Assembly: GCA_016788585.1 (NCBI GenBank)
Contig: JAEURP010000025.1
Location: 1 to 53,650, forward strand
Length of the DNA stretch: 53,650 nucleotides
Direction of reading: 5' to 3'
Origin: Chthonomonas sp.
GTDB taxonomy: Bacteria; Armatimonadota; Fimbriimonadia; Fimbriimonadales; Fimbriimonadaceae
Under the pieces are notes generated by a model. That model was not told the DNA's origin, did not search any database, and saw nothing but the letters and a program-made list of their open reading frames with translations. Shown piece by piece: positions 32,561-41,598 of this stretch. A program made the position numbers and the translations under genes. Every line of letters begins with the position of its first letter. Positions within the stretch are counted from its first letter, which is position 1.

Positions 32561-34345
32561 TTACCTAGCGGGTGCGTTCTCACCCTTGAACTGCTCATCG
32601 TAGAGTCGACGGTAAAGGCCCTCTTTGGCAAGAAGACATTGATGCCGTCCCGATTCCACAATTCTTCCCTGGTCCATGACGAGGATGAGGTCCGCTGACA
32701 GAACAGTTGACAGACGGTGGGCGATCGCAAAAGTGGTGCGCCCAACCATCAGAGAATTGAGCGATTCTTGGATCAAGCGCTCGCTCTGGGTGTCCAGCGC
32801 GGATGTCGCTTCATCCAAGATCAAGATGCGCGGATTCTTCAAGATCGCGCGGGCGATTGAGATGCGTTGCTTCTCGCCGCCGCTGAGTTTGTATCCGCGC
32901 TCGCCTACTACGGTGTCATAGCCTTCGGGCAGGCTAGCGATATGGTTGTGAATCGCCGCTGCTTTGCACGCCTCGATCAACTCTTCATCCGTGGCGCCCG
33001 GCTTCGCTACGCGGAGATTCTCCTTCACGGTCGTGTGCATAAGATAGGTTTCCTGCGTCACCGCGCCGACGATGGCGCCGAGCGAGTCCAGTCGCATCTC
33101 CTTTAGGTCGCGTCCGTCCAGCGACACGGTTCCGAGGTCCGGGTCATAAAGACGAGGAATCAAGTATGTCAGCGTCGTTTTCCCTGCACCGCTCGGGCCG
33201 ACCAATGCCACCAATTGCCCAGCTTCGGCGGTAAAGCTGATGTTGCTGAGCGTCCAATTCGGCTGATCGTCTTCGTATTTGAATGAGACGTCATCGAAGC
33301 GCAATTGCCCGGTAACCTGATCTGGCGTGACGATGACCGCGTTCGGCGAATCGCTGATATCGCGCTTCATGTCTAGGTACTCAAAGATGCGTTCGAACAG
33401 AGCGAACGACGACATGATCTCAACCTGCGCCGAGAGCAACCCAGTCATAGGGAAGAACAATCTCGCCTGCAGGCCGGTAAACGCAACGATTTTGCCGAGA
33501 GTCAGCGACGTATCGCCTTGCGCGATAATCAGCCAGCCTGCGAGCCAGTACACCAAGGTCGGCGCGAACTGCGTGATCAGCCGCACCATGCCAAAAAACA
33601 TGTATTGTAGGACCGAACTCTTGATCATCCAGCCCGCCAAGACTTTGTTCTCGGCGGCGAATTTCTCGCTCAGAACCTTCTGATTACCGGCGGTCTTGCT
33701 GAGCAAAATGCCCGAGACCGACAGCGTCTCCTGCATCATCGAGTTGATTTCGCTGGTCTGCTCCTGCGTGCCTTTCCGAACGTTGCGCGCGTATTCACCA
33801 ACGCCTTTGCCGACCCAGGCAAAGAAAGGCACGAGGGCGATACTCAGCAAGGCAAGTCGCCAATCGAGGAGCGCCATCGCGATCACTGTGCTGGTGACAA
33901 TTGCGATGTTCGAAAGCTGATCGGTAATCGTGTTGCTGACCACGTTTTGCACGCCGCCGACGTCACTGATGAGCCGCGTTTGAATGTCGCCCGTCCTCGC
34001 GTTCGTGAAGAACTTGAGGCTCATGCTTTGCAAATGTGTGTAGAGCTGATCGCGCAGGTCGCACATGATGCGCTGCCCCACGACCACGCTCATGTAGCCA
34101 TAAAGCAAGGTGAACGCCGCGCCAAGCAGCACTGCGAGGAGCGTGAATCCGCTGTACCAACCGATTACGTCGAGCCGCTTCTGGCCGACAAGTTCATCAA
34201 TGATAACCTCGTAAAGGAAGGGCGGCACGATGCCGAGGCCGGTGCCAACCAAAACCGCGAGGATCGTCAGAATGACGTCGCGACGATGCGGCCCGAATAG
34301 GGCAATGATGCGCTTGGTTATCAGCCGATCATTGTCTTTGCTCAC
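32561..34345 (-). CDS. ABC exporter half-transporter (MsbA/LmrA-like)
   Basis: Membrane domain and ATPase in one chain, 594 residues, probably working as a homodimer. Six membrane helices lie in residues 1-310 (DVILTILAVLVGTGLGI, LLAVLLGAAFTLLYGYM and others). ATPase motifs: Walker A VGPSGAGKTT, signature LSGGEKQR, Walker B RILILDEATSALD, H-loop AIAHRLST. Start taken at GTG 34345 in a GTGA overlap with the M60 gene, with GGAGG upstream; a longer frame to 34363 is less likely. Substrate (lipid, drug or peptide) cannot be told from sequence. Its place next to a secreted metallopeptidase suggests an envelope role. Confidence 0.93.
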   Translation of the reverse strand: MSKDNDRLITKRIIALFGPHRRDVILTILAVLVGTGLGIVPPFLYEVIIDELVGQKRLDVIGWYSGFTLLAVLLGAAFTLLYGYMSVVVGQRIMCDLRDQLYTHLQSMSLKFFTNARTGDIQTRLISDVGGVQNVVSNTITDQLSNIAIVTSTVIAMALLDWRLALLSIALVPFFAWVGKGVGEYARNVRKGTQEQTSEINSMMQETLSVSGILLSKTAGNQKVLSEKFAAENKVLAGWMIKSSVLQYMFFGMVRLITQFAPTLVYWLAGWLIIAQGDTSLTLGKIVAFTGLQARLFFPMTGLLSAQVEIMSSFALFERIFEYLDMKRDISDSPNAVIVTPDQVTGQLRFDDVSFKYEDDQPNWTLSNISFTAEAGQLVALVGPSGAGKTTLTYLIPRLYDPDLGTVSLDGRDLKEMRLDSLGAIVGAVTQETYLMHTTVKENLRVAKPGATDEELIEACKAAAIHNHIASLPEGYDTVVGERGYKLSGGEKQRISIARAILKNPRILILDEATSALDTQSERLIQESLNSLMVGRTTFAIAHRLSTVLSADLILVMDQGRIVESGRHQCLLAKEGLYRRLYDEQFKGENAPAR

Positions 34346-36363
34346 ATGCCCTCCGGCATCCAATCGGGCAAGCTGGCAATCTCAGATTTAGCCTTTGCCG
34401 ACACAGGAACATGCCACTTATCGAAGAACTGGCCAAGGTCTTTGCCGACCGCCTGCGAGAAAGTCACCATCCAAATGTCGCGCTTTTCGGCGTCATTTTT
34501 GGGGCGTGCCTTTAGCGTGTGATAGGTCTTGAAAACACGCTTGTAAGCGTCCCATCCGAACTCATTTTGGAGTTGCGCGTACATGGTGAGCGCCAGGAAT
34601 GGGTCGTTCTTCCACTTATCGAAGCTTGGCGCCTTGGCAAACTCGCGGTAGCGCTTCAGGCAATCGTCGGGCGTGAATTGCCGATCTTTTGGGCGGAAGC
34701 CGTTGAGCTTGTCGAAGCAGTAGAGCGTGAAGAGGTTGTTTGTGACCTCGCCGGTGCCGTCGAAGGTCCAATCGCCCTTCTGATGGTTGTGCCCGATCTC
34801 ATGATAGTGGCCCCAGCTACCTTCTTTCTGGAGCCTCTCGCCGTCTACGACGAGGTCGGCGACATCGAGCCAGGTCATCATTGGGTAGCCCGAGTGCATG
34901 TAGCCAGCTGAGATTTGCTGATCAGCAACGAACCGTTCTTTGAAGCCACGCCAGTGCGGGACTTGGGCGAGGTCGGCGACGGCGTTTGCCATCTTGTCCC
35001 AGAACTTGGCGGCAGAGGTCGGGTCTGTGATTTTCTCGGCCGAGGCTCGAGGAACGGTGACGACGATGTGGTCGCTCTCTATCTCAGCCCACGGGGCAGG
35101 GTTCATGAGAAGTTGTCGCTGCCAGTCGCTGGTTGTAGTCCTACCGAGTACGTAATGGAGAGCCGGATACGCACCTTCAATTTTTACGCGCTGAGATGTA
35201 GTCAACGGTTGATCGATCACGAGGTAGATCAGGCCCCCAAATGGGTTTGCAAACTCTCCGGTGCCGGCGATGGGCCATTCTTGAGTGATCTCCGGAAAAC
35301 GCTCCCACCTATCGAGGTGCCAAAGCTTGTCTTTGTGGGCTCCGATCCTGAGGTTCGCCTTCATGCCAGCCGGCAGAGTTATCTTGATCGTTCCGCCAGC
35401 GGGCGCGTACAAGCCTGTGCTCTGCCATCGCGTTTCTCCCGCGCGGATGGTGAACTCTGCCGACGAGGGTCGCTTTGCCGTGTCGATCAGCCCGGGGAAC
35501 ATTCTTGCACTCGCGGCTTCCCCCTTCCACTTGCCGGTTCGAATCTGATGTTGTAAGTGCGCTGCCGCAAATCGCTCTCGAAACTGCTGTTTCCGAACGG
35601 GATCCTTGGCCGAGATCATCGCCTGCTCCCCTTTCGTTGCGTTGCCTAACCATGAGTCGTTCGCTGGCAACACACCCATGATGTCGGTAAGCGTTTGAAC
35701 CGCCAAGGGCCCGTCTCCGGGCGCACCGTTCAGAACCTTCATCGCAAAGTCGCCGCCAGATTCTGGCTTTGCTTTGCGCGTCGCATCTAACCCACCTGCG
35801 TCCTTTTCCAAGAACCCATCGCCGAAGCCAATCCCAAACGGCGCAAGCGCCTTGTTGGCCTCAAACTGGTCCATGCTGAGTCCGCTGCCTTGTTGCCAAC
35901 CCCAGCCGGTCGCCGCGATCAGCAAACCGCCGCCACCGCGAACATAGCTCTGAATTGCTGGCACGTCCTTGGGCTTTACTTGGTGGGCGTCCACAACCGC
36001 GACCTCGCCGCGACCGCCCTTCCAATCGGGCCAGCCGCTTTGGCCCTTCAAGATTCCGGCGAGTTCTCCGTGAGAACAAATCACCTTGCTCGCTTTGCCA
36101 AAAGCCAGCCAGTCCACGCTCTGCTGAAGAAACTTGCCGGAGTCACCGGTCTTGTACGACCCCAGAAATCCGTTGTGCCCGATGGCGATGATCCGCCCTG
36201 CACCAGTCTCGACCGCGCCGACCATCACGCGCCCGTCCTTATCCACCACGAGCGGCTGTCCCGGCTTCCACATGACCACATTGCCCGGCGACCCCGGTGC
36301 AGCAATGGTCTTAACTCCGTCCATCGGGCTTGCGATGAGGGCGAGAAGAAGGAGGGCGTGCAT
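34342..36363 (-). CDS. Secreted M60-like (TCAF/enhancin-type) metallopeptidase
   Basis: Predicted exported zinc peptidase of the M60 family, whose members cleave mucin-type O-glycoproteins. Short signal peptide (about 1-12). Residues about 20-190 form an N-terminal Rossmann-like domain with GRIIAIGHNGFLG and YVRGGGGLLIAATGWGW, like the amidotransferase-like domain of TCAF proteins. A galactose-binding-like region lies around 290-400. The peptidase core has HEIGHNHQ (His521, Glu522, His525), then WTFDGTGEVTNN with the downstream Glu, the M60 signature. Gene order is DUF5107, M60, ABC exporter; overlap with the exporter is 4 nt. Substrate unknown in a non-host-associated bacterium. Confidence 0.88.
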   Translation of the reverse strand: MHALLLLALIASPMDGVKTIAAPGSPGNVVMWKPGQPLVVDKDGRVMVGAVETGAGRIIAIGHNGFLGSYKTGDSGKFLQQSVDWLAFGKASKVICSHGELAGILKGQSGWPDWKGGRGEVAVVDAHQVKPKDVPAIQSYVRGGGGLLIAATGWGWQQGSGLSMDQFEANKALAPFGIGFGDGFLEKDAGGLDATRKAKPESGGDFAMKVLNGAPGDGPLAVQTLTDIMGVLPANDSWLGNATKGEQAMISAKDPVRKQQFRERFAAAHLQHQIRTGKWKGEAASARMFPGLIDTAKRPSSAEFTIRAGETRWQSTGLYAPAGGTIKITLPAGMKANLRIGAHKDKLWHLDRWERFPEITQEWPIAGTGEFANPFGGLIYLVIDQPLTTSQRVKIEGAYPALHYVLGRTTTSDWQRQLLMNPAPWAEIESDHIVVTVPRASAEKITDPTSAAKFWDKMANAVADLAQVPHWRGFKERFVADQQISAGYMHSGYPMMTWLDVADLVVDGERLQKEGSWGHYHEIGHNHQKGDWTFDGTGEVTNNLFTLYCFDKLNGFRPKDRQFTPDDCLKRYREFAKAPSFDKWKNDPFLALTMYAQLQNEFGWDAYKRVFKTYHTLKARPKNDAEKRDIWMVTFSQAVGKDLGQFFDKWHVPVSAKAKSEIASLPDWMPEGM

Positions 36364-36389
36364 GGGGCTGGTTTACCTGAAGATTCGGG

Positions 36390-37928
36390 TTAGGAATCGG
36401 CTAGGGCCGCGAAGTGAGCTAAGTGAGGCAGGTTAGGGAACCGCTCGTGAAGCAACTTCAGTGCCTCGCGCTCGGTCGCACGCCATGGGTAGGGCGGGCC
36501 AATGGGAATCGCCTCAGCTGCCTTCACGTGTGTTGCCGCCTCAAATTCCATGTTCGAGTGTTGCAAGTGTAGGTACGCCATCAGGTAGCGAAGCATGCGA
36601 TGCTCGCCGTGGCGTAGGCCCTCGTCAATCAGCCGGGTCGCATCCTCGATCAGGTGGCAGTCGATGAGCAAGCAAACCACCTCGGTGAGCGAATCCGGGT
36701 CGCGTGCGAGCGGCACGATGAGTGGAGACGGCTCCTTGACATGCTCGTTCTGGGTCAGGAAGCTCTCGGCTCGAAGAGCCGGATCGAGCGGGCTCAGGAA
36801 GTGCGCATTGAGAAGTTCGGGCCGCTCGCCATCGACGCCCAAGTGCCGCTGCACAACCGCCTTCAGCCACCAAGCCATAGGGTCGTCGCCGTTGTAGAGG
36901 AGCGAGGTTTCGAGGTGATGGTCTGCCTTCACGAAGTCCTTGTTGCGAATGGCATCCAGGGCTCGCTGCCAGTGGGCGAAGTGACGTGTGCCAGCTTCCT
37001 CCTCGTATTCCTTGGTCGGAACAGCGGGCCATTGGATGAGCGGCTCGCCCTGGCTAAACAACGCGAGTCCCTTGATTTCTCCGGAGATCGAACTCAGGTC
37101 GATTTTCTCAGGTTTGTTTGCGGTCAGTTCGACTTGAGCCTCCAACGGACCCTTTTCCGTTTGAACGACGAGTTTGGCAGCCGGTGCCTCGCCGAAGACT
37201 TGTAGGTGTGCGGCACCATCCGTTAACCCAACTGCACCCCTCCCATTGCAGGCAAGGGCAGGAAAAGTAAGCGGAACGAGGCCAAAGCTGAATGAGATCA
37301 CCTGATGGGGTTCAAGACCGACAATCCCCCCCGCACTTGTGAGGGGGGCTAGGGGGGAGTCCGAAATCACCCCGACCCTATCGCCTAATCCTCGCCAGCC
37401 AACTTTGACTTCTTGCCTCGCCCCACCGCGATTTTGCAAAGAAAGCGAGCAGTTGATTCCAACCGAGTCAGGCTCTAATTCAGCGCGAAGCGTCCAAGCA
37501 AGACCCGATCCATGACCAAGCTCGAACATCACCAATTCGGCGCTTTCGTCTTCATGCGTGGCAAAATCCACTGCCGCCATCGCGCCCAACCGTGTCCCGT
37601 TCAACAGGAGTTCGAGGCCACCATTGAGAGTAACGCCCCGCTTGGAATCGTCAACAAGAGTCAGTCCGGAGGGAAGAGCCTCAAACCCATTTTGAATGTC
37701 GCGTAGACTCAAAAAGCGTCCACCCAAGTCCACGCAAAAGACCGCCTCAACAAAGTCGTTCCGTAACGTGATCGTGCGCAGAGACATCTGCCGCACTTGG
37801 CCCGAACGTCTCAGCATCGGGAACGGAAAGCCCTGGCCAATCGTCTCTGGTTTGGACGGGTCGGGCAAGATGGCTTCAAGCGATTCCATCTCAAGGTCGA
37901 GCGTATCAGAGATGATTTCGCAACCCAT
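36390..37928 (-). CDS. DUF5107/TPR protein with an absorbed repeat
   Basis: A 512-residue cytosolic-looking protein. The N-terminal half resembles DUF5107 sugar-mutarotase-like beta-sandwich proteins (TITLRNDFVEAVFCVDLGGRFLSLRD). The C-terminal half is helical and TPR-like (FAHWQRALDAIRNKDFVKAD, HLETSLLYNGDDPMAWWLKA). DUF5107 proteins are usually about twice as long, so this is a short version. Near residue 190 the sequence DSPLAPLTSAGGI is the translation of a GC-rich palindromic element (37326-37363), which looks inserted in frame. First gene of the six-gene minus-strand operon. Confidence 0.7.
   Translation of the reverse strand: MGCEIISDTLDLEMESLEAILPDPSKPETIGQGFPFPMLRRSGQVRQMSLRTITLRNDFVEAVFCVDLGGRFLSLRDIQNGFEALPSGLTLVDDSKRGVTLNGGLELLLNGTRLGAMAAVDFATHEDESAELVMFELGHGSGLAWTLRAELEPDSVGINCSLSLQNRGGARQEVKVGWRGLGDRVGVISDSPLAPLTSAGGIVGLEPHQVISFSFGLVPLTFPALACNGRGAVGLTDGAAHLQVFGEAPAAKLVVQTEKGPLEAQVELTANKPEKIDLSSISGEIKGLALFSQGEPLIQWPAVPTKEYEEEAGTRHFAHWQRALDAIRNKDFVKADHHLETSLLYNGDDPMAWWLKAVVQRHLGVDGERPELLNAHFLSPLDPALRAESFLTQNEHVKEPSPLIVPLARDPDSLTEVVCLLIDCHLIEDATRLIDEGLRHGEHRMLRYLMAYLHLQHSNMEFEAATHVKAAEAIPIGPPYPWRATEREALKLLHERFPNLPHLAHFAALADS
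37326..37363. repeat. GC-rich palindromic element inside the DUF5107 gene
   Basis: CCCCCC (37326-37332) pairs with GGGGGG (37343-37348), with a second GGGGGG at 37352-37357. The style matches the intergenic cluster at 26040-26289. It is read in frame on the minus strand as SDSPLAPLTSAGGI. Confidence 0.7.
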
Positions 37929-37953
37929 CTAGGCTAAGAAGCGTACCCCCAGG

Positions 37954-37959
37954 TAGGAT
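37954..37959 (+). promoter_or_regulatory. TANNNT box of a probably leaderless promoter
   Basis: TAGGAT ends 8 nt before the ATG at 37968, in the 39-bp gap between divergent genes. Confidence 0.45.
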
Positions 37960-37967
37960 AGGGCGAA

Positions 37968-38402
37968 ATGGCGAAGAAGGTTTTCGCGGTGATATTCAAG
38001 TGGTTGTTGGTGCCGGTGTCGCTGGCATTCATTGGATATGCGTTTATTGGGCCACACATTGGTCGCAATCCCCCTTCCAATCTCAAGAGTCTTGCAAGCA
38101 ATGGCAAGACAGTTGATTTGACTCCTCAGACGACCACGAACGTGAAACAACCCGAAGGGTCAGGCAAGGAGTGGCCCGAGCCAAAGGTCGAAGTGGAACT
38201 TAGACGACTGAACGGCAACCGCGTTGAGGATCGGGAACTTTCCAAGCAGTCAGGTCAGAAGGTAGTAGAGCCTGAGAAAGTCTCAGAGGACAATACTGAG
38301 CCGGCTACCCCTGATCAGTCCGAAGAACAACCGCCTGAAGATTCAGCCCCGCCAAACCCCGAGGAACCTCCAGCCGAATTGCCTGACGGGCCAGGCGCAT
38401 GA
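37968..38402 (+). CDS. Small membrane-anchored Pro/Glu-rich protein
   Basis: A 144-residue protein with one N-terminal membrane segment (IFKWLLVPVSLAFIGYAFIG) and a long charged tail. The tail is rich in Pro and Glu (EEQPPEDSAPPNPEEPPAEL) and probably disordered. No family recognised. It precedes the Ser/Thr kinase gene by 60 nt, with a hairpin (TTAAGTTC/GAACTTAA, 38410-38430) between them, and could be a partner or substrate; this is inference only. Confidence 0.65.
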   Translation: MAKKVFAVIFKWLLVPVSLAFIGYAFIGPHIGRNPPSNLKSLASNGKTVDLTPQTTTNVKQPEGSGKEWPEPKVEVELRRLNGNRVEDRELSKQSGQKVVEPEKVSEDNTEPATPDQSEEQPPEDSAPPNPEEPPAELPDGPGA

Positions 38403-38462
38403 GTTAGCGTTAAGTTCAGGCCGAACTTAAACCGATAATCAACTCGCTAATTGGATTAAGGC

Positions 38463-40055
38463 ATGAGCGCTAGCGCCCCAAAGACTCTCGGGAAGTATCA
38501 AATTATCCGTGAGATTGCAAGGTCAAACGACATCGTGTACGAGGCTTATGACCCCGTCATGAATCGGCGGGTGGCCATCAAGGAACTCAATATTCCAGGT
38601 GGTTCCAACGACACACAGAGGCAAGAGCGAATCCGCCGCTTCAAGCGGGAAGTCAAAGCGGCAGGATCCCTCGCACATCCTGGAATTGTCACGATTTATG
38701 AAGTTGAAGAAGACCAGGGCCGCCACTTCATGGCGATGGAGTACCTCGATGGTAAGACCCTGCGTAATGAACTCGACACCACCGGTCTCTTGCCAACGGA
38801 CCGAGCTTTAGAGATCGTGATTGCGGTGCTAGATGCGCTCGCGTTTGCCCACCAAAGCGGCGTCATCCATCGTGATATCAAGCCCGAGAACATTCAGTTG
38901 CTGTCTTCTGGAAGAGTTAAGCTCACCGACTTTGGAATTGCTCGCTTAACCTTTGAACCTAACATAACTATCGACGGGCAAGTGTTTGGAACGCCGAGCT
39001 ACATGTCGCCCGAGCAGGTTGTCGGCAAGGAGATCGACGCAAGAAGCGATCTGTTTAGTGTTGGCTCTGTTCTCTTTGAGATGTTGACCGGGCAAAAGGC
39101 CTTTCCCGGCGACAGCGTCGTAAGCATCAGCTACGCGATCATGAACACCGAACCCGCGATGCCACCTTCGGCGCCATATTCGGTCCAGGAACTCGTCCGC
39201 AACCTTCTCGCAAAGACGGTCACATTGCGCACTCCAAGCGCGGTCGCGGCTTTGTCAAGCGCTCAACAGGCGCTAGCCGAATCCAAGTCTGGCATCGCAA
39301 ATCCGGCTCCACCGCCAGTCGTCACGCAACAGGCTCCATACCCGCCCCCTCAACAGGCTCATCAGCCGTACAGCTATGGCTATCAGCCCCCGCAGGGGCC
39401 TCCACTGAATGTGCCACCCGGCCACATTTTCATGCCACCCGTTCGAAGGCCACCGCTCTTCAAGCCAGAGACTAAGTTGGCCATTTGGAGATTTATGGGC
39501 ATTGTGGTCTCGCTGGGTCTGATTTTGGCGGTCATCGTGGTTGGAGTGCAGTCGATGCTCGGGGCCGCGGATCGAGCGGCCCGTGGACAGGTCAGAGCCG
39601 CAGGTTCGGCAGCCCCGCAAGCCGAGCGTTCGGATGCCGTGCGCTGGTCTCAAGTGGCTGATCAACAAGCACGCCAAGGCGATTATTTGCGTGCCATTCA
39701 GAGCGCTGGTTACGCAGTTCAAATTGATCCGTACCAGCCGGGCTACTTCGTTCAGTTGGGCGAGTATTACGGAGCACTGGCAGATAGGGCGGCAGGGATG
39801 GATGAGGCGGCAGCCCTTTGGATTCGAAGCGCGGACAGCACTCGCCAAGCCATCAATCTGCTCGCCGATGATCCAGACCGAGGAGCGCGTTTGCGCAGCA
39901 ATGAAGCAGCCGCAAGGCTAAACGCGGCAATCTGCCTCGACCGGGTCGGTCGTAGATCGGAGGCCCGAGAGCAGTTGGTGGAAGCTCGCCTCTTGGTCGA
40001 TCCGGAGTCGGAACTGGGCCGACGAGCCCAAGAATTGTTAGATTCGCTAAGCTAG
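38463..40055 (+). CDS. Membrane-spanning Ser/Thr protein kinase (PknB-like)
   Basis: Hanks-type kinase, 530 residues. Lys40 (RRVAIKEL), HRDIKPEN with Asp138, DFGIA with Asp156 and GTPSYMSPEQ are all present, so the catalytic core is complete. The Gly-rich loop is unusual: EIARSNDIVYEA replaces the normal GxGxxG and has no glycine. A Pro/Gln/Tyr-rich linker (280-335) leads to one membrane helix (about 342-366) and an outside domain of TPR-like repeats (YLRAIQSAGYAVQIDPYQPG). Such kinases control cell wall and growth in other phyla. It is followed by coaD 4 nt downstream. Confidence 0.93.
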   Translation: MSASAPKTLGKYQIIREIARSNDIVYEAYDPVMNRRVAIKELNIPGGSNDTQRQERIRRFKREVKAAGSLAHPGIVTIYEVEEDQGRHFMAMEYLDGKTLRNELDTTGLLPTDRALEIVIAVLDALAFAHQSGVIHRDIKPENIQLLSSGRVKLTDFGIARLTFEPNITIDGQVFGTPSYMSPEQVVGKEIDARSDLFSVGSVLFEMLTGQKAFPGDSVVSISYAIMNTEPAMPPSAPYSVQELVRNLLAKTVTLRTPSAVAALSSAQQALAESKSGIANPAPPPVVTQQAPYPPPQQAHQPYSYGYQPPQGPPLNVPPGHIFMPPVRRPPLFKPETKLAIWRFMGIVVSLGLILAVIVVGVQSMLGAADRAARGQVRAAGSAAPQAERSDAVRWSQVADQQARQGDYLRAIQSAGYAVQIDPYQPGYFVQLGEYYGALADRAAGMDEAAALWIRSADSTRQAINLLADDPDRGARLRSNEAAARLNAAICLDRVGRRSEAREQLVEARLLVDPESELGRRAQELLDSLS

Positions 40056-40059
40056 GCTT

Positions 40060-40548
40060 ATGAGGATAGCCATTTATCCTGGATCGTTTGACCCGCCCAC
40101 TTTTGGGCATCTCGACATTGTAAAGCGAGCAACAACCCTTTTCGACAAAGTCATCGTGGCAGTCGGTAACAACACGTCAAAAGGTGGATTCCTTTCGGTT
40201 ACGGAGCGGGAAGAGGCCTTGCGTGCCGCGACCAGCGGCATGGCGACCGTTGAGATTGCGAGCTTCAATGGCCTGTTGGTTGAGTATTGCCGCGAGCGCG
40301 GGGCGGAGTTCATCGTCCGAGGCTTGCGTGCCGTTACAGACTTTGACACTGAATTCCAAATGTCGATAACCAATCGCCAACTGGAGCCGGGAATCGACAC
40401 CGTGCTCTTGATGACCAAGTGGGAGTTCGGATTTATCTCAAGTACCTTGGTCCGAGAAGTGGCTCAGCTTGGAGGGGACCTCACCAAATTCGTACCGGAA
40501 GAAGTCTTACCAGTTATCCAAATGGTCCTAAAGAATCGAGCTCGCTAA
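40060..40548 (+). CDS. coaD: Phosphopantetheine adenylyltransferase
   Basis: Penultimate step of coenzyme A synthesis: 4'-phosphopantetheine plus ATP gives dephospho-CoA. IYPGSFDPPTFGHLDIV carries the nucleotidyltransferase T/HxGH motif, and FISSTLVREVAQLGGD is the second ATP motif. Length 162 is typical. Four nt after the kinase stop, so probably co-transcribed. Confidence 0.97.
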   Translation: MRIAIYPGSFDPPTFGHLDIVKRATTLFDKVIVAVGNNTSKGGFLSVTEREEALRAATSGMATVEIASFNGLLVEYCRERGAEFIVRGLRAVTDFDTEFQMSITNRQLEPGIDTVLLMTKWEFGFISSTLVREVAQLGGDLTKFVPEEVLPVIQMVLKNRAR

Positions 40549-40624
40549 AATTGCGCGACAAATCCAGTTCCAAGAGTGCCAGAATGATGAGCATTACCGT
40601 CCCTACGGTAAAGGTGATTTAACG

Positions 40625-41191
40625 TTGGACATTTTGCGAATGTTGGAGGATTTGGAAGAGCTTGCCGTTGATCGGCCAAAGCAAATCGGCCCGATAAGCT
40701 GGGGCGTAAACAAAGACGAGATTCAGATGCAGATTGCCAAGGTGAGGGCTAGTCTGCCAGGCGAAGTCAAGCAGGCCCAAACGCTTACTCGCGAAGCAGA
40801 AAGGCACGTGAATCAAGCGAAGGAAGAAGCAGAAAAGATCCTTGAGGGATCGAAGAAAGAAGGCGAGCGACTGATTGCCGAGGCCCAGAAGGAAGCCGAA
40901 AGGATCGCTCACGAAGCAAGACTTCAGCAGGAGCGAATGCTTTCCGAGAATGAGATTCTGAAGCTGGCCAAAGCGCAAGCAGACGAGATCAGGACATCCG
41001 CGGACCGCGAGTCTTCGGCTCTGCGCCGCGGCTCCGAAGATTACGCTTACAATGTCCTAAATCAGCTTGAATCGGTGGTTGCCAAGGTGATGACCACAAT
41101 CGATCGAGGCAAGGCGGAGATTCGTCCATCGTCCTTGCCGGAAACGGCAGTCGTCCCAGCTAGGGATCGAGAAAAAGCCAAGGTCGGCTAA
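40625..41191 (+). CDS. Coiled-coil (DivIVA/SepIVA-like) protein
   Basis: A 188-residue acidic/basic helical protein; residues about 35-140 are near-continuous Ala/Glu/Lys-rich coiled coil (EEAEKILEGSKKEGERLIAE). No membrane segment. AAGGTGA 7 nt upstream supports the TTG start at 40625. A hairpin (TTACCG/CGGTAA) sits in front of it. Coiled-coil genes next to coaD are also seen in actinobacteria (SepIVA type, growth-pole or division functions), so a similar role is possible; F-type ATPase b-subunit similarity is only compositional. Confidence 0.75.
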   Translation: MDILRMLEDLEELAVDRPKQIGPISWGVNKDEIQMQIAKVRASLPGEVKQAQTLTREAERHVNQAKEEAEKILEGSKKEGERLIAEAQKEAERIAHEARLQQERMLSENEILKLAKAQADEIRTSADRESSALRRGSEDYAYNVLNQLESVVAKVMTTIDRGKAEIRPSSLPETAVVPARDREKAKVG

Positions 41192-41194
41192 TTC

Positions 41195-41224
41195 TTGACA
41201 CTCTAGTCTAGATTCCCGTATAAT
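41195..41224 (+). promoter_or_regulatory. Consensus sigma-70-type promoter of the sufT operon
   Basis: TTGACA (41195-41200), 18-bp spacer, TATAAT (41219-41224). The start codon follows 17 nt after the -10. The clearest promoter in the window. Confidence 0.85.
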
Positions 41225-41241
41225 TGGGTTAGCGGACGAGC

Positions 41242-41598
41242 ATGCCTGAGCCGATTCCCCTGCCTCCAAAACAGCCTCTGAATTCGATTCAGAAGAGCAT
41301 GCTGGAAAACGAGGTCATCGAGGGCATCCGCGAGATTTACGACCCGGAAATCCCGGTCAATATCTATGATCTTGGCCTCATTTATGGGGTTGAAATCAGC
41401 GATCAAGCCGATGTGGTGGTGACCATGACGCTGACCTCGCCCGCATGCCCAGTTGCCGAGTCTTTGCCGGTCGACGTAGAAATGAGAGTGGCACGAGTGC
41501 CGGGAGTTGCAACTGCAACGGTCAATTTGGTATGGGATCCGCCATTCTCCATTGATCGGATACCGGATCATATTAAACTAGACTTAGGACTGTTTTGA
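41242..41598 (+). CDS. sufT: MIP18-family Fe-S assembly protein
   Basis: DUF59/MIP18 protein, 118 residues. VIEGIREIYDPEIPVNIYDLGLIYG is the family core (cut here conceptually into DPEIPVNIYDLGL), and LTSPACPVAESLP contains the conserved Cys. SufT-type proteins help mature Fe-S clusters. First of three genes under a consensus promoter; its TGA overlaps the TTG start of the Rrf2 gene. Confidence 0.9.
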   Translation: MPEPIPLPPKQPLNSIQKSMLENEVIEGIREIYDPEIPVNIYDLGLIYGVEISDQADVVVTMTLTSPACPVAESLPVDVEMRVARVPGVATATVNLVWDPPFSIDRIPDHIKLDLGLF

